From Desemzia sp045528445 (GTDB lineage: Bacteria > Bacillota > Bacilli > Lactobacillales > Carnobacteriaceae), in the NCBI RefSeq assembly GCF_045528445.1, contig NZ_JBGQQU010000003.1, forward strand, positions 62,001-126,000: a stretch of DNA of 64,000 bases, in the 5' to 3' direction. A model generated the notes under the pieces. The model saw nothing but the letters and a program-made list of their open reading frames with translations, was not told the origin of the DNA and did no database searches. The first letter of the stretch is position 1. Each line of letters starts with the position of its first letter. A program made the position numbers and the translations under genes. Shown piece after piece: positions 18,149 to 27,879 of the stretch.

Positions 18149-20171
18149 TTTGAACACCTTGACTTTCATTGGTGATGGCTGTTACATCTAGAATCAACAC
18201 GATTTCGCCATTTCCTAGAATAGTAGCTCCTGAATAGCTAGTCACGTTGGCCAATTCTTTCCCTAGATCTTTGATCACGATTTCTTGTTGCTTGATAACA
18301 TCATCGATCATCAAAGCAAAACGATTCTCTCCTAATTTGACTATAATCAAATAGGGTTCCGGTGTGTCAACTTCTTGAACATTCAATACATTCGTTAAAC
18401 GGATGACTGGAGTGGCTCCTCCTTTAGTATAAACTTCTTGTTGATACGTTTGGATGATCTCGCCTGGATCTGGACTCACTACTTTTTCAATAATCCCTTG
18501 AGGAATCGCAAATGTACTTTCTCCAACTTTAATCAATAATGAATCGATGATTGATAAGGTCAATGGCAAATTGATTTTAAATGTCGTTCCTTGATTGATC
18601 GCACTAATGATTTCTATGTTTCCGCCTAAAGAATGGATTTTTTGTTGCACTACATCCATTCCGACTCCTCTACCAGAAATTCCGGTAACTGTTTTAGCCG
18701 TTGAAAAACCTGGATGGAAAATCAAATGTTGGATCTCGGAATCGGTAAGTCCTGCAGTAGATATGCCTTTACGTTCAGCACTTTCTTTGATAGCTTGAGG
18801 ATCTAGTCCTTTTCCGTCATCTCGCACCGTCAATACGACACGATTTCCTTCTTGATAAGCCGCAATTTGGATCAATCCAGCAGAATCTTTTCCAAGTTCT
18901 TGACGTCTGTCCGGCATTTCTACTCCATGGTCGGCAGCGTTTCGGATCAAATGGATCAACGGTTCGCCTAACTCGGAAACAACTGTCCGATCCAGCTCCG
19001 TTTCTCCGCCATCAATCACTAAATTGAATTTTTTGCCTAAATCATTTCCTAAATCACGAATCATCCTAGGGAAATTCGTCATCACCGTGCTGACGGGCTG
19101 CAGACGGATTTTTAATACTAGATCCTGCAATTCAGTCGTGATTCGAGCAAATTGCTCTAACGGTTCATCCATTTCTTTGATGTGGTTATCTTGACTGATG
19201 CTCTCCAAACGAGTTCGGTAAATCAACAATTCTGACACGGCATTCAAAAAATCGTCCAGTTTAGTGATGTCTACACGAACGGTATGATTGGCATGAACAG
19301 CTTTTGCTGTACTTTTTTTCTTGGTTTCTTTTTTAGTTTCCTTCACTTCTTCTACTGTTTCAACTTCAACTCGTTCTTCTTGAACTTGAATTTCATTTGA
19401 AATGATATCACTTTTTTCAAAGTGTTTGACTAAGACATCTTCAATTTCACTGTTGTTCAGCGCAGCTTCTTTGACTGTTTCAGCATTTGCTTGTGTCAAC
19501 AGCACTACTTTGAAAATAGAACCAAAATCTTCTTTTTCTAGTGTTTCTGGATCTGGTTCAGAATAGAGTACTTCCCCTTGTTGGTCTATTTTGCTCATCA
19601 CGAGAAATACGCGGGCATTTTTCATCCCACTGGTTTCTTCGATTTTAACCGTTACTACAAAGGCTTGGTAGCCATCTGCAGCCGCACTTTCAATGACTGA
19701 GACATCGGATTCATCGATAAAATGCAGTTGAGAATTGAAGTTATCATCTTTTTCTGCAGCTGGTTGGTCAATAGTTGAAGCAACTGATCCTCCTTCAGAA
19801 ACTGCGTTCAGACGTCCCACTAGTTCAGCTACGTCTAAATCTCCTTCGCCGCCTTCTCGTAAATCTTCCACAATGGCGGATATAGAATCCAAACAGTCAA
19901 AAATAAGTCCAATGGATTGAGAATCTGCTTTGATCGTTTCTTTCTTTAATAAATCAAATACGTTTTCCATTTTATGTGTCAGTTTAGCTAATGAGTCATA
20001 TCCCATTGTGCCAGCCATTCCTTTTAATGTATGAGCGGAACGGAACATCTCATTCATAATATCTTGATTATCTGGATCATTTTCTAATTCCAACACACAA
20101 TCATTCAAACTTTGGATATGTGCATCCGATTCTTCGAAAAACAATTCAAGGTATTTACTATTGTCATCCAT
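18132..20171 (-). CDS. cheA: Chemotaxis histidine kinase CheA
   Basis: CheA is the soluble histidine kinase that phosphorylates CheY and CheB. The 679 residues show all five domains: HPt (1-105) with phosphoacceptor His47 in RSAHTLKGMAGTMG, a P2 CheY-binding domain (about 160-265), a dimerisation helix pair (about 300-360), the ATP-binding domain with HLIRNAADHG, DDGKGLD and GRGVGMDVV, and a C-terminal CheW-like domain. GAGGAGGGG lies five bases before the ATG. Between it and the upstream cheR lies a 122-bp hairpin repeat array with an assembly gap, so co-transcription with cheR cannot be confirmed from this sequence. Confidence 0.97.
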   Translation of the reverse strand: MDDNSKYLELFFEESDAHIQSLNDCVLELENDPDNQDIMNEMFRSAHTLKGMAGTMGYDSLAKLTHKMENVFDLLKKETIKADSQSIGLIFDCLDSISAIVEDLREGGEGDLDVAELVGRLNAVSEGGSVASTIDQPAAEKDDNFNSQLHFIDESDVSVIESAAADGYQAFVVTVKIEETSGMKNARVFLVMSKIDQQGEVLYSEPDPETLEKEDFGSIFKVVLLTQANAETVKEAALNNSEIEDVLVKHFEKSDIISNEIQVQEERVEVETVEEVKETKKETKKKSTAKAVHANHTVRVDITKLDDFLNAVSELLIYRTRLESISQDNHIKEMDEPLEQFARITTELQDLVLKIRLQPVSTVMTNFPRMIRDLGNDLGKKFNLVIDGGETELDRTVVSELGEPLIHLIRNAADHGVEMPDRRQELGKDSAGLIQIAAYQEGNRVVLTVRDDGKGLDPQAIKESAERKGISTAGLTDSEIQHLIFHPGFSTAKTVTGISGRGVGMDVVQQKIHSLGGNIEIISAINQGTTFKINLPLTLSIIDSLLIKVGESTFAIPQGIIEKVVSPDPGEIIQTYQQEVYTKGGATPVIRLTNVLNVQEVDTPEPYLIIVKLGENRFALMIDDVIKQQEIVIKDLGKELANVTSYSGATILGNGEIVLILDVTAITNESQGVQNAIRV

Positions 20172-20231
20172 TGAATCCCCTCCTCGTATAATATATTTGT
20201 TCTGTTACTAGATGTGTCTTTCGAGCTTGAG

Positions 20232-20760
20232 CAAGCGACCTACGCATCCTAGTTCTAGTTGAGCTGTGGTCGCTAGACACTCGAGAAAAAGATAAATTCA
20301 ATTGAGGATAAAGAGCATCCTCATTTGAATTTCCTATTTTCTTGTCGTGTCTATCAAGCGACCTACGCATCCTGGTTTAGTTGAGCTGCGGTCGNNNNNN
20401 NNNNNNNNNNNNNNNNNNNNNNNNNNNNNNNNNNNNNNNNNNNNNNNNNNNNNNNNNNNNNNNNNNNNNNNNNNNNNNNNNNNNNNNNNNNNNNCAAGCG
20501 ACCTACGCATCCTGGTTTAGTTGAGCTGCGGTCGCTAGACACTCGAGAAAAAGATAAATTCAATTGAGGATAAAGAGCATCCTCATTTGAATTTCCTATT
20601 TTCTTGTCGTGTCTATCAAGCGACCTACGCATCCTGGTTTAGTTGAGCTGCGAGGCCTAGCAATTTTGCAAAAAAGATAAATTTTGTTTGGGGTAAAAAA
20701 TACCCCAATCAAAATTTCCTATTTTTGCTTCATTGCTCCCAAGGCCTCTACGCATCCTGG
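20232..20760. repeat. Array of ~122-bp extended-hairpin units between cheA and cheR
   Basis: The unit boundary CAAGCGACCTACGCATCC recurs at 20232, 20355, 20495 and 20617, spaced 122-123 bases outside the gap. Each unit folds into a long interrupted hairpin, as at 20268-20363 and 20530-20625: GGTCGCT/AGCGACC, AGACAC/GTGTCT, AAATTCAA/TTGAATTT, TGAGGAT/ATCCTCA. The last unit (20652-20748) has the same plan but different arms: GAGGCCT/AGGCCTC, AGCAAT/ATTGCT, AAATTTTG/CAAAATTT, TTGGGGTA/TACCCCAA. Internal-loop bases (AGATAAATT and AATTTCCTATTTT) and the linker with GCATCCTGGTTTAGTTGAGC are unchanged. The cheR stop codon lies in the last unit's edge. No gene is present in this 576-base interval. 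Confidence 0.9.
20395..20494. other. Assembly gap (100 N) inside the 122-bp array
   Basis: Exactly 100 N, flanked on both sides by units of the same repeat. The round number indicates a gap of unknown true size, so the number of repeat units is unknown. Confidence 0.95.
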
Positions 20761-21530
20761 TTTTTTTGATAGATAAATGATGTTACTTTTGTCAGGTTAT
20801 ATTGTGATGGATTGTAGATGGTTTCGGTAGCTCCTGCAAAGTAGAGTCCTCCAGGTACCAATGACTCGCTTATTTTACGGTAAATATCGTTTTTCACTTC
20901 ATTTTTGAAGTAGATCATAACATTTCGGCATACGATGACATGATAGTTTTTAGGATAATCATCCGATATCAAGTCATGTCGCTTGAATTCAACGGTATGT
21001 TTGATCGAACTGTTAACGGCATACTTTCCCGCTTTTTCCTGAAAGTATTTGTCACGCAAATTGTATTCCAGATTTTTCAATTCATACTCGTTGTAAACTC
21101 CAACACGTGCTTTTTGTAAAATGGTTTCATCAATATCTGTAGCCAAAATTTTATTCTGTAATTTAACGTGATGTTTCGCTAAAATCATTGCGATAGAATA
21201 CGCTTCAGCACCTGTTGAACAAGCTGCACTCCATATTTTCAACGAAGGAAATTTTGGAAGCAATTCATTGATCAGCTGCTCTTCAAACTCCTCAAAAATA
21301 TCTTTGTTGCGAAAAAAGTCTGTTACGTTGATCGTGATATAGTCTAAAAATTTTTGTTTTGCTTCAGGATTTTTGTTGATGACATCTGCATATTCTTCCA
21401 ATGTCTCAGCCCCGGCATTTTTCATACTGGTAGCGATCCGTCGCTGCAATTGTGTTTCTTTGTATCCATCTAAATTCAATTTCAGATTTTTAGTTGTCCA
21501 TTGATAAAAGAATTCATAGTTTAGTTCCAT
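20748..21530 (-). CDS. cheR: Chemoreceptor methyltransferase CheR
   Basis: CheR methylates receptor glutamates using S-adenosylmethionine. The 260-residue protein has the N-terminal helical CheR_N domain (about 1-70) and the Rossmann-type methyltransferase domain, with the SAM-binding IWSAACSTGAEAYSIAM near residues 99-115, ILATDIDE near 130, and VIVCRNVMIYF near 207. Its final codons (NQDA) and TAG stop lie inside the edge of the 122-bp repeat, and the same four-residue ending recurs as a reading through other units, so the repeat has replaced or supplied the gene's extreme 3' end. ATG at 21530 overlaps the cheB stop. Confidence 0.95.
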   Translation of the reverse strand: MELNYEFFYQWTTKNLKLNLDGYKETQLQRRIATSMKNAGAETLEEYADVINKNPEAKQKFLDYITINVTDFFRNKDIFEEFEEQLINELLPKFPSLKIWSAACSTGAEAYSIAMILAKHHVKLQNKILATDIDETILQKARVGVYNEYELKNLEYNLRDKYFQEKAGKYAVNSSIKHTVEFKRHDLISDDYPKNYHVIVCRNVMIYFKNEVKNDIYRKISESLVPGGLYFAGATETIYNPSQYNLTKVTSFIYQKNQDA

Positions 21531-22576
21531 TAGCTCACCTTTATCATTTGATTTAGAATCTCAGAGATCTTTTTTAATCCAATACATTGATCCACTACAC
21601 CATTTTCGACAGCATTCTTGGGCATCCCGTAAACAACAGAAGTTTCTTCATCTTGTGCAAGGGAATAGCCGCCTGCAGCTTTGATGTCATACAGCCCTTG
21701 AGTTCCATCGTATCCCATTCCTGTCAGGATTACGCCTAGTACTTTAGAGCCATATTCTTTCGCTACGGATTCAAATAAAATATCCACCGCCGGACGAACG
21801 CCATGCATTTTAGGTGTAGACAATAAACGGATCGTTTTATTTTCAACTATCATATGGTAATTCCCAGGAGCAATGTATACGGCCCCTTGTTCCACAGGTA
21901 AACCATCTACAGCTTCTACAACGGTCACATTTGATTCAGCATTGAGGCGATTAGCGAATGACGCCGTGAAACCTGCCGGCATATGCTGCACCACAAGAAC
22001 AGGTATTGATAGATCCGCCGGAAAAAGCGGGATCAGCTGCATCAATGCTCTTGGGCCTCCTGTTGAAGCACCGATTGTAATAGCTTCTACTTTTTTGGGG
22101 AGGTCTTGATTTGAAAAAACCGTTTTTTCTGAAATTCTTTTCCTTACTGGCGGATTTTTTTTCAGCGGTTTCTCTTTTCGCACCCATTCATTTTTAAACA
22201 ATGATTTAATACGGTACTCCAATTCTTTTTTAAATTCAGTGGAAGTGTTCTTTAAATCTTGCGGTTTACCGATAAAATCTTCCGCACCACTTTCCAAGGC
22301 TTTTATAGTAACGTCTTCTCCACCTTGAGAGCTCATCATGATGATTCGAATCGATGTCTTTTCCTTGATGAGTTTTAAAGCTTCAAACCCACTAAGTCCC
22401 GGCATGTTCACATCCATTAAAATGATGTCCGGCTTAAGGGTATCTAATCTGCGGATAGTATCTCTTCCACTTCTAGAAGTACCAATGACTTCTAATCCCG
22501 CAGTATCAGAGAGAATATCCGAAAATATTTTTCGCATAAATGGCGAATCATCGACTATAAACACTTTAATACTCAT
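21530..22576 (-). CDS. cheB: Protein-glutamate methylesterase/deamidase CheB
   Basis: CheB removes methyl groups from receptors when phosphorylated by CheA. The 348 residues comprise a receiver domain with Asp9-Asp10 and phosphoacceptor Asp55 (ILMDVNMPG), a basic linker (about 128-160), and the esterase domain with the triad Ser171 (IGASTGGPRAL), His198 (VVQHMPAGFT) and Asp290 (GMGYDGT). All catalytic residues are present. It is encoded next to cheR, its functional opposite, and cheD. Confidence 0.96.
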   Translation of the reverse strand: MSIKVFIVDDSPFMRKIFSDILSDTAGLEVIGTSRSGRDTIRRLDTLKPDIILMDVNMPGLSGFEALKLIKEKTSIRIIMMSSQGGEDVTIKALESGAEDFIGKPQDLKNTSTEFKKELEYRIKSLFKNEWVRKEKPLKKNPPVRKRISEKTVFSNQDLPKKVEAITIGASTGGPRALMQLIPLFPADLSIPVLVVQHMPAGFTASFANRLNAESNVTVVEAVDGLPVEQGAVYIAPGNYHMIVENKTIRLLSTPKMHGVRPAVDILFESVAKEYGSKVLGVILTGMGYDGTQGLYDIKAAGGYSLAQDEETSVVYGMPKNAVENGVVDQCIGLKKISEILNQMIKVS

Positions 22577-22595
22577 TTCTTCATTCCTTTACCTT

Positions 22596-23078
22596 TCATA
22601 AAATACTAATATCGCGATTCGCATTTCGTACCTTCACTTCGAACTTACCTAGATCCACTATCATCGTTCTTCCTATATTACCGCCTGTATTTTGTCCCAG
22701 TAATGGAATTTTCATCTCGTTAAGACTGGCTATGACAGCCTTGATATTTCTCTCACCGATCGATTCGCCTTCTCCTTGGCTGGTAAACTGAAACATGTTG
22801 GCTCCACCTGCTATTTTTGCTACCAGCTGATGGTTCTTTGTTTGCTTTCTGATTTCTTCCACCATTTGCGGAAGAGCCAAATCAGCAAATTTTTCTACTT
22901 TATAGGGTGGTTTAAACATGGTACTATCCGGCAGCATGACGTGACTCAAACCGCCGACTTTAGTAATGGGATCATAAATCGCAATTCCTACACATGAACC
23001 CAATGCAATAGTGATCAACGTATCTGGATAAGTTGCCAATTTATAGTCTGATATTCTTACTTTTATTTCTTCTGACAT
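22596..23078 (-). CDS. cheD: Chemoreceptor glutamine deamidase CheD
   Basis: CheD deamidates receptor glutamines and is the partner of CheC. The 160-residue protein shows the family triad with correct spacing: Thr23, Cys29 (ALGSCVGIAIYD) and His46 (GLSHVMLPDS). The C-terminal part includes the usual GGANMF and GERN segments and NTGGNIGRTM. Its presence with CheC and FliY shows the Bacillus-type adaptation network. AATG start preceded by a weak purine-rich site. Confidence 0.95.
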   Translation of the reverse strand: MSEEIKVRISDYKLATYPDTLITIALGSCVGIAIYDPITKVGGLSHVMLPDSTMFKPPYKVEKFADLALPQMVEEIRKQTKNHQLVAKIAGGANMFQFTSQGEGESIGERNIKAVIASLNEMKIPLLGQNTGGNIGRTMIVDLGKFEVKVRNANRDISIL

Positions 23079-23133
23079 TCATTGTTCACCACTTCTTTAC
23101 ATGCAGAAGAGGACTCGTTTTCCATCATTAGAT

Positions 23134-23610
23134 TCATTCTGCTTTCTCTTTCGCAAATGTTTCTATAATCGATAACAATTCATCTTCTCCCTCATTTGAA
23201 AATAAGTTGTTCACTTCTATGACTGTAATGATCGTGTCTTCTGTTCTAATAATGGCGTGGATGCTTTTCTTTTTCTGTCCATCTGTTTTAGTTTCATTCG
23301 AAGACTGGAGTTGCTGATCGTTGAAATCTCGAACAGAAATCACATCATCTACGATCAAACCGATTTTTTGTTTTTTCCAAAAAGCTACAATCACTTTGGT
23401 TTGTTCTGTTCGTTGGTATGTTTCATTAAATAATCGTTCGTTCATGTCTACAATAGGAAGAACTTCTTCATTATAATCAATGACTCCTTTAATGTAGCTT
23501 GATGTATCTGGAATCAATGTTATATCTTCCAACAACAAAATTCGTTCAGTAGCATCAATATTTATAGCAATTTTTTGATGATTGCACATGAAAATAATGT
23601 GCTTTTCCAT
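23134..23610 (-). CDS. Second CheW-like coupling protein
   Basis: This 158-residue protein is a CheW-domain protein, with the core IKGVIDYNEEVLPIVDMNERL and a later KIGLIVDDVISVRDF. No receiver domain follows, so it is not CheV. It is longer and more divergent than the CheW at 16741-17157 and carries a Lys/Ser-rich insert (SSNETKTDGQKKKS) before its last strand pair. It follows the second chemoreceptor gene and precedes cheD, so it may couple particular receptors to CheA. Specific role unknown. Confidence 0.85.
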   Translation of the reverse strand: MEKHIIFMCNHQKIAINIDATERILLLEDITLIPDTSSYIKGVIDYNEEVLPIVDMNERLFNETYQRTEQTKVIVAFWKKQKIGLIVDDVISVRDFNDQQLQSSNETKTDGQKKKSIHAIIRTEDTIITVIEVNNLFSNEGEDELLSIIETFAKEKAE

Positions 23611-23640
23611 AGCTTCACCTGCTCTCTTAAACGGCTATGT

Positions 23641-23679
23641 CAACCGACCTTTCACTTCTTGACTGCGAAAGGTCGGCTG
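23641..23679 (-). other. Intra-operon hairpin between receptor and cheW-like gene
   Basis: Arms CCGACCTTTC (23644-23653) and GAAAGGTCGG (23667-23676) pair perfectly around a 13-base loop. No T-run follows on the minus strand, so it is more likely an mRNA processing or stabilising structure than a terminator. Confidence 0.5.
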
Positions 23680-23692
23680 GCTGGCTCATTCT

Positions 23693-25903
23693 TTATATTC
23701 CTTCTAATGAAAGTTCCGTTGATTCTCCCAGAGTTTCACTGTCTTTACTTGCTGTATCTTGATCGTCATCTTGCAATTTGAACTGGTTGGCTACTTCGTT
23801 TAATTCTCCGGCTACCTTTTCCAAATCTGTAATGTGGGCACTAAATTCTTCCATTGTAGCTAATATTTCTTCAGCATTTGCGGAAACTTCTTCGGTTCCA
23901 GCAGAATTTTCTTCAGCTGAAGCTGCAATATTCTCAATAGAAAGCACTACTTCATCTTTTTTAGCTATAATGGATTCATTTAATTCCGACACACTGTTGA
24001 TATCTTGCAGCAATAGATCCATTTCATCCGTAACCGTATTGGCTGCGTCAATAGCTTGATCGATAAAGGCCGTTTGCTTTTCGCTTCCCTCATTGGTTTC
24101 TTGTACTTTGTCCACCATGTTTTTAGATTTACGCTGGATAGTTCCAATAATTTGACTGATTTCTTTAGTAGAAGAAGAACTTTTTTCAGCTAACTTCCGA
24201 ACCTCATCCGCAACGACCGCAAATCCTTTTCCAGCTTCTCCTGCTCGAGCCGCTTCTATAGCTGCATTTAAAGCTAACAAATTCGTTTGTTTAGAGATGT
24301 CGCGAATGGCCTGAACAATTTTATCCACATTTTGGATTTCAACATTGACACTATCAATGTTTTCTTTTAAGTTCATCATCATCGCAATAGTTCCTTGCCA
24401 ATTTTCATACACATAGAACAGCTTTTCACTGCTGTTCATATTAGCATCAGAAGTATCATTGATATGAAGTTGCATTTTTCCTAAGCTGACTTCAATTTGA
24501 TTGAATACATTCACTAATTCATCCATTTTATCGGCCGTAGTAGCTGTATCTTGTGTTTGTAATCCAGTTGCTTCAGCAATGCCCGTGATTGTCTCTGAGA
24601 CTTCTTCTGTAGCTGAGGACGTTTGTTTAGAGATCTCTTGCATCGTTTCCGTCATATCCGTCAACAGAATGCTGTCATGCTGAATTTGCCCAACAGTTTG
24701 ATTGAATCGAGCAGCCATTTCGTTAAAATGATACGCAATTTGCCCAAATTCATTGCTGTCTTCGCTTATTTTTGTAGCTTTGATCTCTTTCTTCCATTTA
24801 AGCAGCTTGCTTTCAAATGTAAATGCCAAATCATCTTCGGTTAAGCGAGCAGCTAAATCCCCATTTTTTAATTTGTCAAAGGCTTGAGCAAATAGGGATG
24901 TGATACGTGTCAAGTATTTTGCGACCAATAAAGCCAATAGGATAGCAATGACTATTCCAATCAGGATCAAAATCCATAACAACTTTATACTTGCACTTGT
25001 TTCAGGGGCCATTTCCTCTTCTTCCGCAATAGAATAAACGGTGAGGCCTAAGGTAGGCAATTTTTGGTAATAAGCGTCAATGTCCTCGTTGCGTTCGTTA
25101 GTGACAAATCCTCTTTCTTCATAAGCAGTAGTAAACAGAGGACTGCTCACAATGGAAGCATCTACTTCCGAAGCTTTTTGAGACATCAGCACTTTCCCGG
25201 CAGTGTCTGCTACAAAAAAGTAACCGGTATTTCCAATATTCAAATTAGAGATTGCATCATTGAATTCAGTCAATACTAGATCAAAAGCCAATACACCCAT
25301 TAAAGATCCGCCTTGATAAATGGCTTTAGAACCTGTAACGATTTGTTCTGCAGTGGCCGTATTGGTATACGGTGCGCTCCAGTAAACTTTCCCTTTAGCG
25401 TCTAATGCGCCGGTATACCATTCTCGTGTGGTAGGATCGTAATTTTCGTATACTCCCGTTGTAGTGGCAATGATTTCTTTTTCTACAGGAGCATATAATG
25501 CATTTCCAATGTTGCTGTTTGTTGTTTGGATCATGCTTAAATTATTCCAAATATCTGAACGTACCGATTCGTCCTCAGCTATTTGCCAAAAAACTTCTTC
25601 TTTAGCCAATAAATCCAAACTGACTTCCATTGATTTAGCGGTTGCTTCTAATTGATTCGCTAAAATAGAAGTCATATCTTTTTCGCTGGCTTCAATGCGA
25701 TCAGCCAGTAATTTATTTGAACTGTTCAAAGACAGTGCCAAAGCTGCAATAACTGGTACAATCACCAACAATACAATCAAAAAGATAACGGGATATTTAA
25801 TACTTTTTTTCCGTTCTCCCTTTGTATGTGCCGCTTTTCTCCATTGAATGGTCTTTATTTTTCCCCACATTCGCTTTACTGTATCCAAAAATCTGTCAGC
25901 CAT
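23693..25903 (-). CDS. Methyl-accepting chemotaxis protein (double-Cache type)
   Basis: This is a 736-residue transmembrane chemoreceptor. A basic cytoplasmic N-terminus of about 35 residues precedes TM1 (about 37-60). An extracellular domain of about 240 residues with WSAPYTNTATAEQIVTGSKA-type sequence indicates a dCache fold. TM2 is near 305-330, followed by HAMP, and the signalling domain has the conserved hairpin tip EAARAGEAGKGFAVVADEV. It ends in NQFKLQDDDQD and a short acidic tail without a CheR-tethering pentapeptide. The ligand cannot be predicted; dCache receptors often sense amino acids. It is second in the che operon after another receptor gene. Confidence 0.93.
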   Translation of the reverse strand: MADRFLDTVKRMWGKIKTIQWRKAAHTKGERKKSIKYPVIFLIVLLVIVPVIAALALSLNSSNKLLADRIEASEKDMTSILANQLEATAKSMEVSLDLLAKEEVFWQIAEDESVRSDIWNNLSMIQTTNSNIGNALYAPVEKEIIATTTGVYENYDPTTREWYTGALDAKGKVYWSAPYTNTATAEQIVTGSKAIYQGGSLMGVLAFDLVLTEFNDAISNLNIGNTGYFFVADTAGKVLMSQKASEVDASIVSSPLFTTAYEERGFVTNERNEDIDAYYQKLPTLGLTVYSIAEEEEMAPETSASIKLLWILILIGIVIAILLALLVAKYLTRITSLFAQAFDKLKNGDLAARLTEDDLAFTFESKLLKWKKEIKATKISEDSNEFGQIAYHFNEMAARFNQTVGQIQHDSILLTDMTETMQEISKQTSSATEEVSETITGIAEATGLQTQDTATTADKMDELVNVFNQIEVSLGKMQLHINDTSDANMNSSEKLFYVYENWQGTIAMMMNLKENIDSVNVEIQNVDKIVQAIRDISKQTNLLALNAAIEAARAGEAGKGFAVVADEVRKLAEKSSSSTKEISQIIGTIQRKSKNMVDKVQETNEGSEKQTAFIDQAIDAANTVTDEMDLLLQDINSVSELNESIIAKKDEVVLSIENIAASAEENSAGTEEVSANAEEILATMEEFSAHITDLEKVAGELNEVANQFKLQDDDQDTASKDSETLGESTELSLEGI

Positions 25904-26008
25904 CGTTTATTCCCCTTCAACTATAAAGTCAGTGCATGTAAAAATCTCCTTTTAAATCAAACCCATAAACTGTCGCGTCTAACCTATTCAACAGTCGAAT
26001 AGATCTTT

Positions 26009-27775
26009 TTATTCTGCTGTTAATGTAAAGTGCTGTACCAAACTATTCAATTCTTCAGCTAATTCTGAAACTTGGGCAGCACTTGCAGATACTTCATCCA
26101 TTGAACCAGAAATTTCTTGTGAAGCTGCTGACGTTTCTTCGACTCCTGCAGCAGATTCTTCGGAAACAGAAGCAATATCTCCGATAGAAACATCCATTTC
26201 TTTACTGTAAGCCAAAATATCTTGTAAATTAGCCGTAATTTTATTTACGCCGCTTGTAATATGTGAGATTTCAGCATTGATTGAACTCAACGTCATTCCT
26301 GTTTGTTTGATTTGTGCTGAGCCCTCGGTTACTTCTCTGTATCCGCTGCTTAAAGAGTCCATTACATCGAAAGATTCATTTTGAATCGTTTGGACAAAGT
26401 TGGTAATGTCTTTCACTGAGTTAGAGGTTTGTTCCGCTAATTTACGCACTTCATCTGCTACTACAGCAAAACCTTTACCGTGTTCCCCTGCACGCGCTGC
26501 TTCAATAGCTGCGTTCAACGCTAACAAGTTCGTTTGATCTGCTACATCTTTGATAACTTCTACCAATTTAGAAATTTCATTGGTTTGAGTGTTCAATCCA
26601 AACATTTTTTCAACGGCTTGACTGACTACATTGTCAATTTTAGTCATTTGTTCTGTTGAAGTGTTCATGAGAACTTGTCCGTTTTCAGACATTTCCAAGA
26701 TATGAGCTGATTTTGTCTTAGCTTCACTGCTGGTTTCGTTAGCATCTTCAATAATCTTCACAAATGAATCCATCATAACGGCTAGTTCAGAAGCTGTCTC
26801 TGCTTGAGTTTCTGATCCAGATGCCATTTCCTGCATTGTTGTTGCAATTTGTTCAGCACCGCTTTTCACTTCCAAAGTAGCTTGCGTCAATTCTTCACTA
26901 TGGCTGGAAGTAGTAGCCGAAATCGCACTGGCTTCTTTTAACACTTCTGCCGTTTGGCTGCTCATTTCATTAGCTGCTGTCATCAATTCTCCGATTTCAT
27001 CTTGAGAAGTAACCACAAGCGGTTCAGAACTTAAATCTCCGGCTGCCATAATTTGCATGCGTTCTTTTAATTGTTTGATTGGTTTAGTCATATTATTAGC
27101 AACGATCAAAGCAATTGCAGTTCCGATAATTACTGTAAGTACTGAAATAATCACTAAGTTAGTTACCATCCAAGCACCGGACTGATTAACTTCTTGAGCT
27201 ATTTCTTGAATTTCTTCTTCTCGATGAGCTGATAGTTCGTTAAAGGACTGAATCAATGCATCTCCTCGAGGAATAACTTCGGTCAACATCGTCATTTCAG
27301 CATAGGCAGTGTCCTCTCTCTCCATTGCTGAAATGACCTCATCTGTAAATGCTCCCCATTTAGTCTTTTGGTCAACTAACTCTTCAGCTTCAGGTGAACT
27401 GGATTTAGTTAAAAATTCATTCTCTAAAGCAATACTCGCATCGATTCTGTCATTGAACTTCTCTAAATACTGTGTGTCATCTGAAATCACATAGGCTTGT
27501 AGTAAATTCATGCGTTCAGCCATATTATTTGCAATGCCTTCATCTAAAATCAATAATGCCATATCTTCTTCTAATACTTTTTTCACAGCGTTATTTTGAT
27601 TCGTAACACTGAATAAGTTGAATCCACTGCTGATCAAGACCAATAAAATGATGACACCAAAATTCATTAACAATTTTCCTTTGATCGTTTTCGCATTAAA
27701 TTTACCTTTTAAGCTCCGAGATCGTTTTTTTAGATTATCTAAGTTTGTTTCATTTATATTGTTTGTAGTTTCCAT
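26009..27775 (-). CDS. Methyl-accepting chemotaxis protein (four-helix-bundle sensor)
   Basis: The receptor has 588 residues from ATG 27775, chosen because GAGGG lies about 10 bases upstream; an in-frame start at 27820 has no clear site. TM1 (about 35-57) and TM2 (about 200-222) bracket a helical periplasmic-type domain of about 140 residues, consistent with a 4HB_MCP sensor. HAMP and a full methylation/signalling domain follow, with the tip EAARAGEHGKGFAVVADEV. It is the first gene after the sigma-28-type promoter at 27880-27906, so it probably heads the large che-fliM-fliY operon. Confidence 0.93.
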   Translation of the reverse strand: METTNNINETNLDNLKKRSRSLKGKFNAKTIKGKLLMNFGVIILLVLISSGFNLFSVTNQNNAVKKVLEEDMALLILDEGIANNMAERMNLLQAYVISDDTQYLEKFNDRIDASIALENEFLTKSSSPEAEELVDQKTKWGAFTDEVISAMEREDTAYAEMTMLTEVIPRGDALIQSFNELSAHREEEIQEIAQEVNQSGAWMVTNLVIISVLTVIIGTAIALIVANNMTKPIKQLKERMQIMAAGDLSSEPLVVTSQDEIGELMTAANEMSSQTAEVLKEASAISATTSSHSEELTQATLEVKSGAEQIATTMQEMASGSETQAETASELAVMMDSFVKIIEDANETSSEAKTKSAHILEMSENGQVLMNTSTEQMTKIDNVVSQAVEKMFGLNTQTNEISKLVEVIKDVADQTNLLALNAAIEAARAGEHGKGFAVVADEVRKLAEQTSNSVKDITNFVQTIQNESFDVMDSLSSGYREVTEGSAQIKQTGMTLSSINAEISHITSGVNKITANLQDILAYSKEMDVSIGDIASVSEESAAGVEETSAASQEISGSMDEVSASAAQVSELAEELNSLVQHFTLTAE

Positions 27776-27879
27776 TAGTTCTATTCCCTCACTTTTCTTA
27801 TGTACATTTCTTTGCCTCACCGATACCTTTTCTTCCCTCCTCTTTTATGAAGCCCTCCCTATTTTTATCGCTGTAACCC

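Noticed and set aside
20164..20632. Minus-strand frames beginning MRRSLDRHDKK inside the 122-bp array
   Set aside because: The same peptide recurs only because the DNA repeats. The stem-loop symmetry explains the sequence better, and one frame runs into the N gap.
23134..23610. CheV
   Set aside because: A CheW-like domain is present, but there is no receiver domain, so CheV is excluded.
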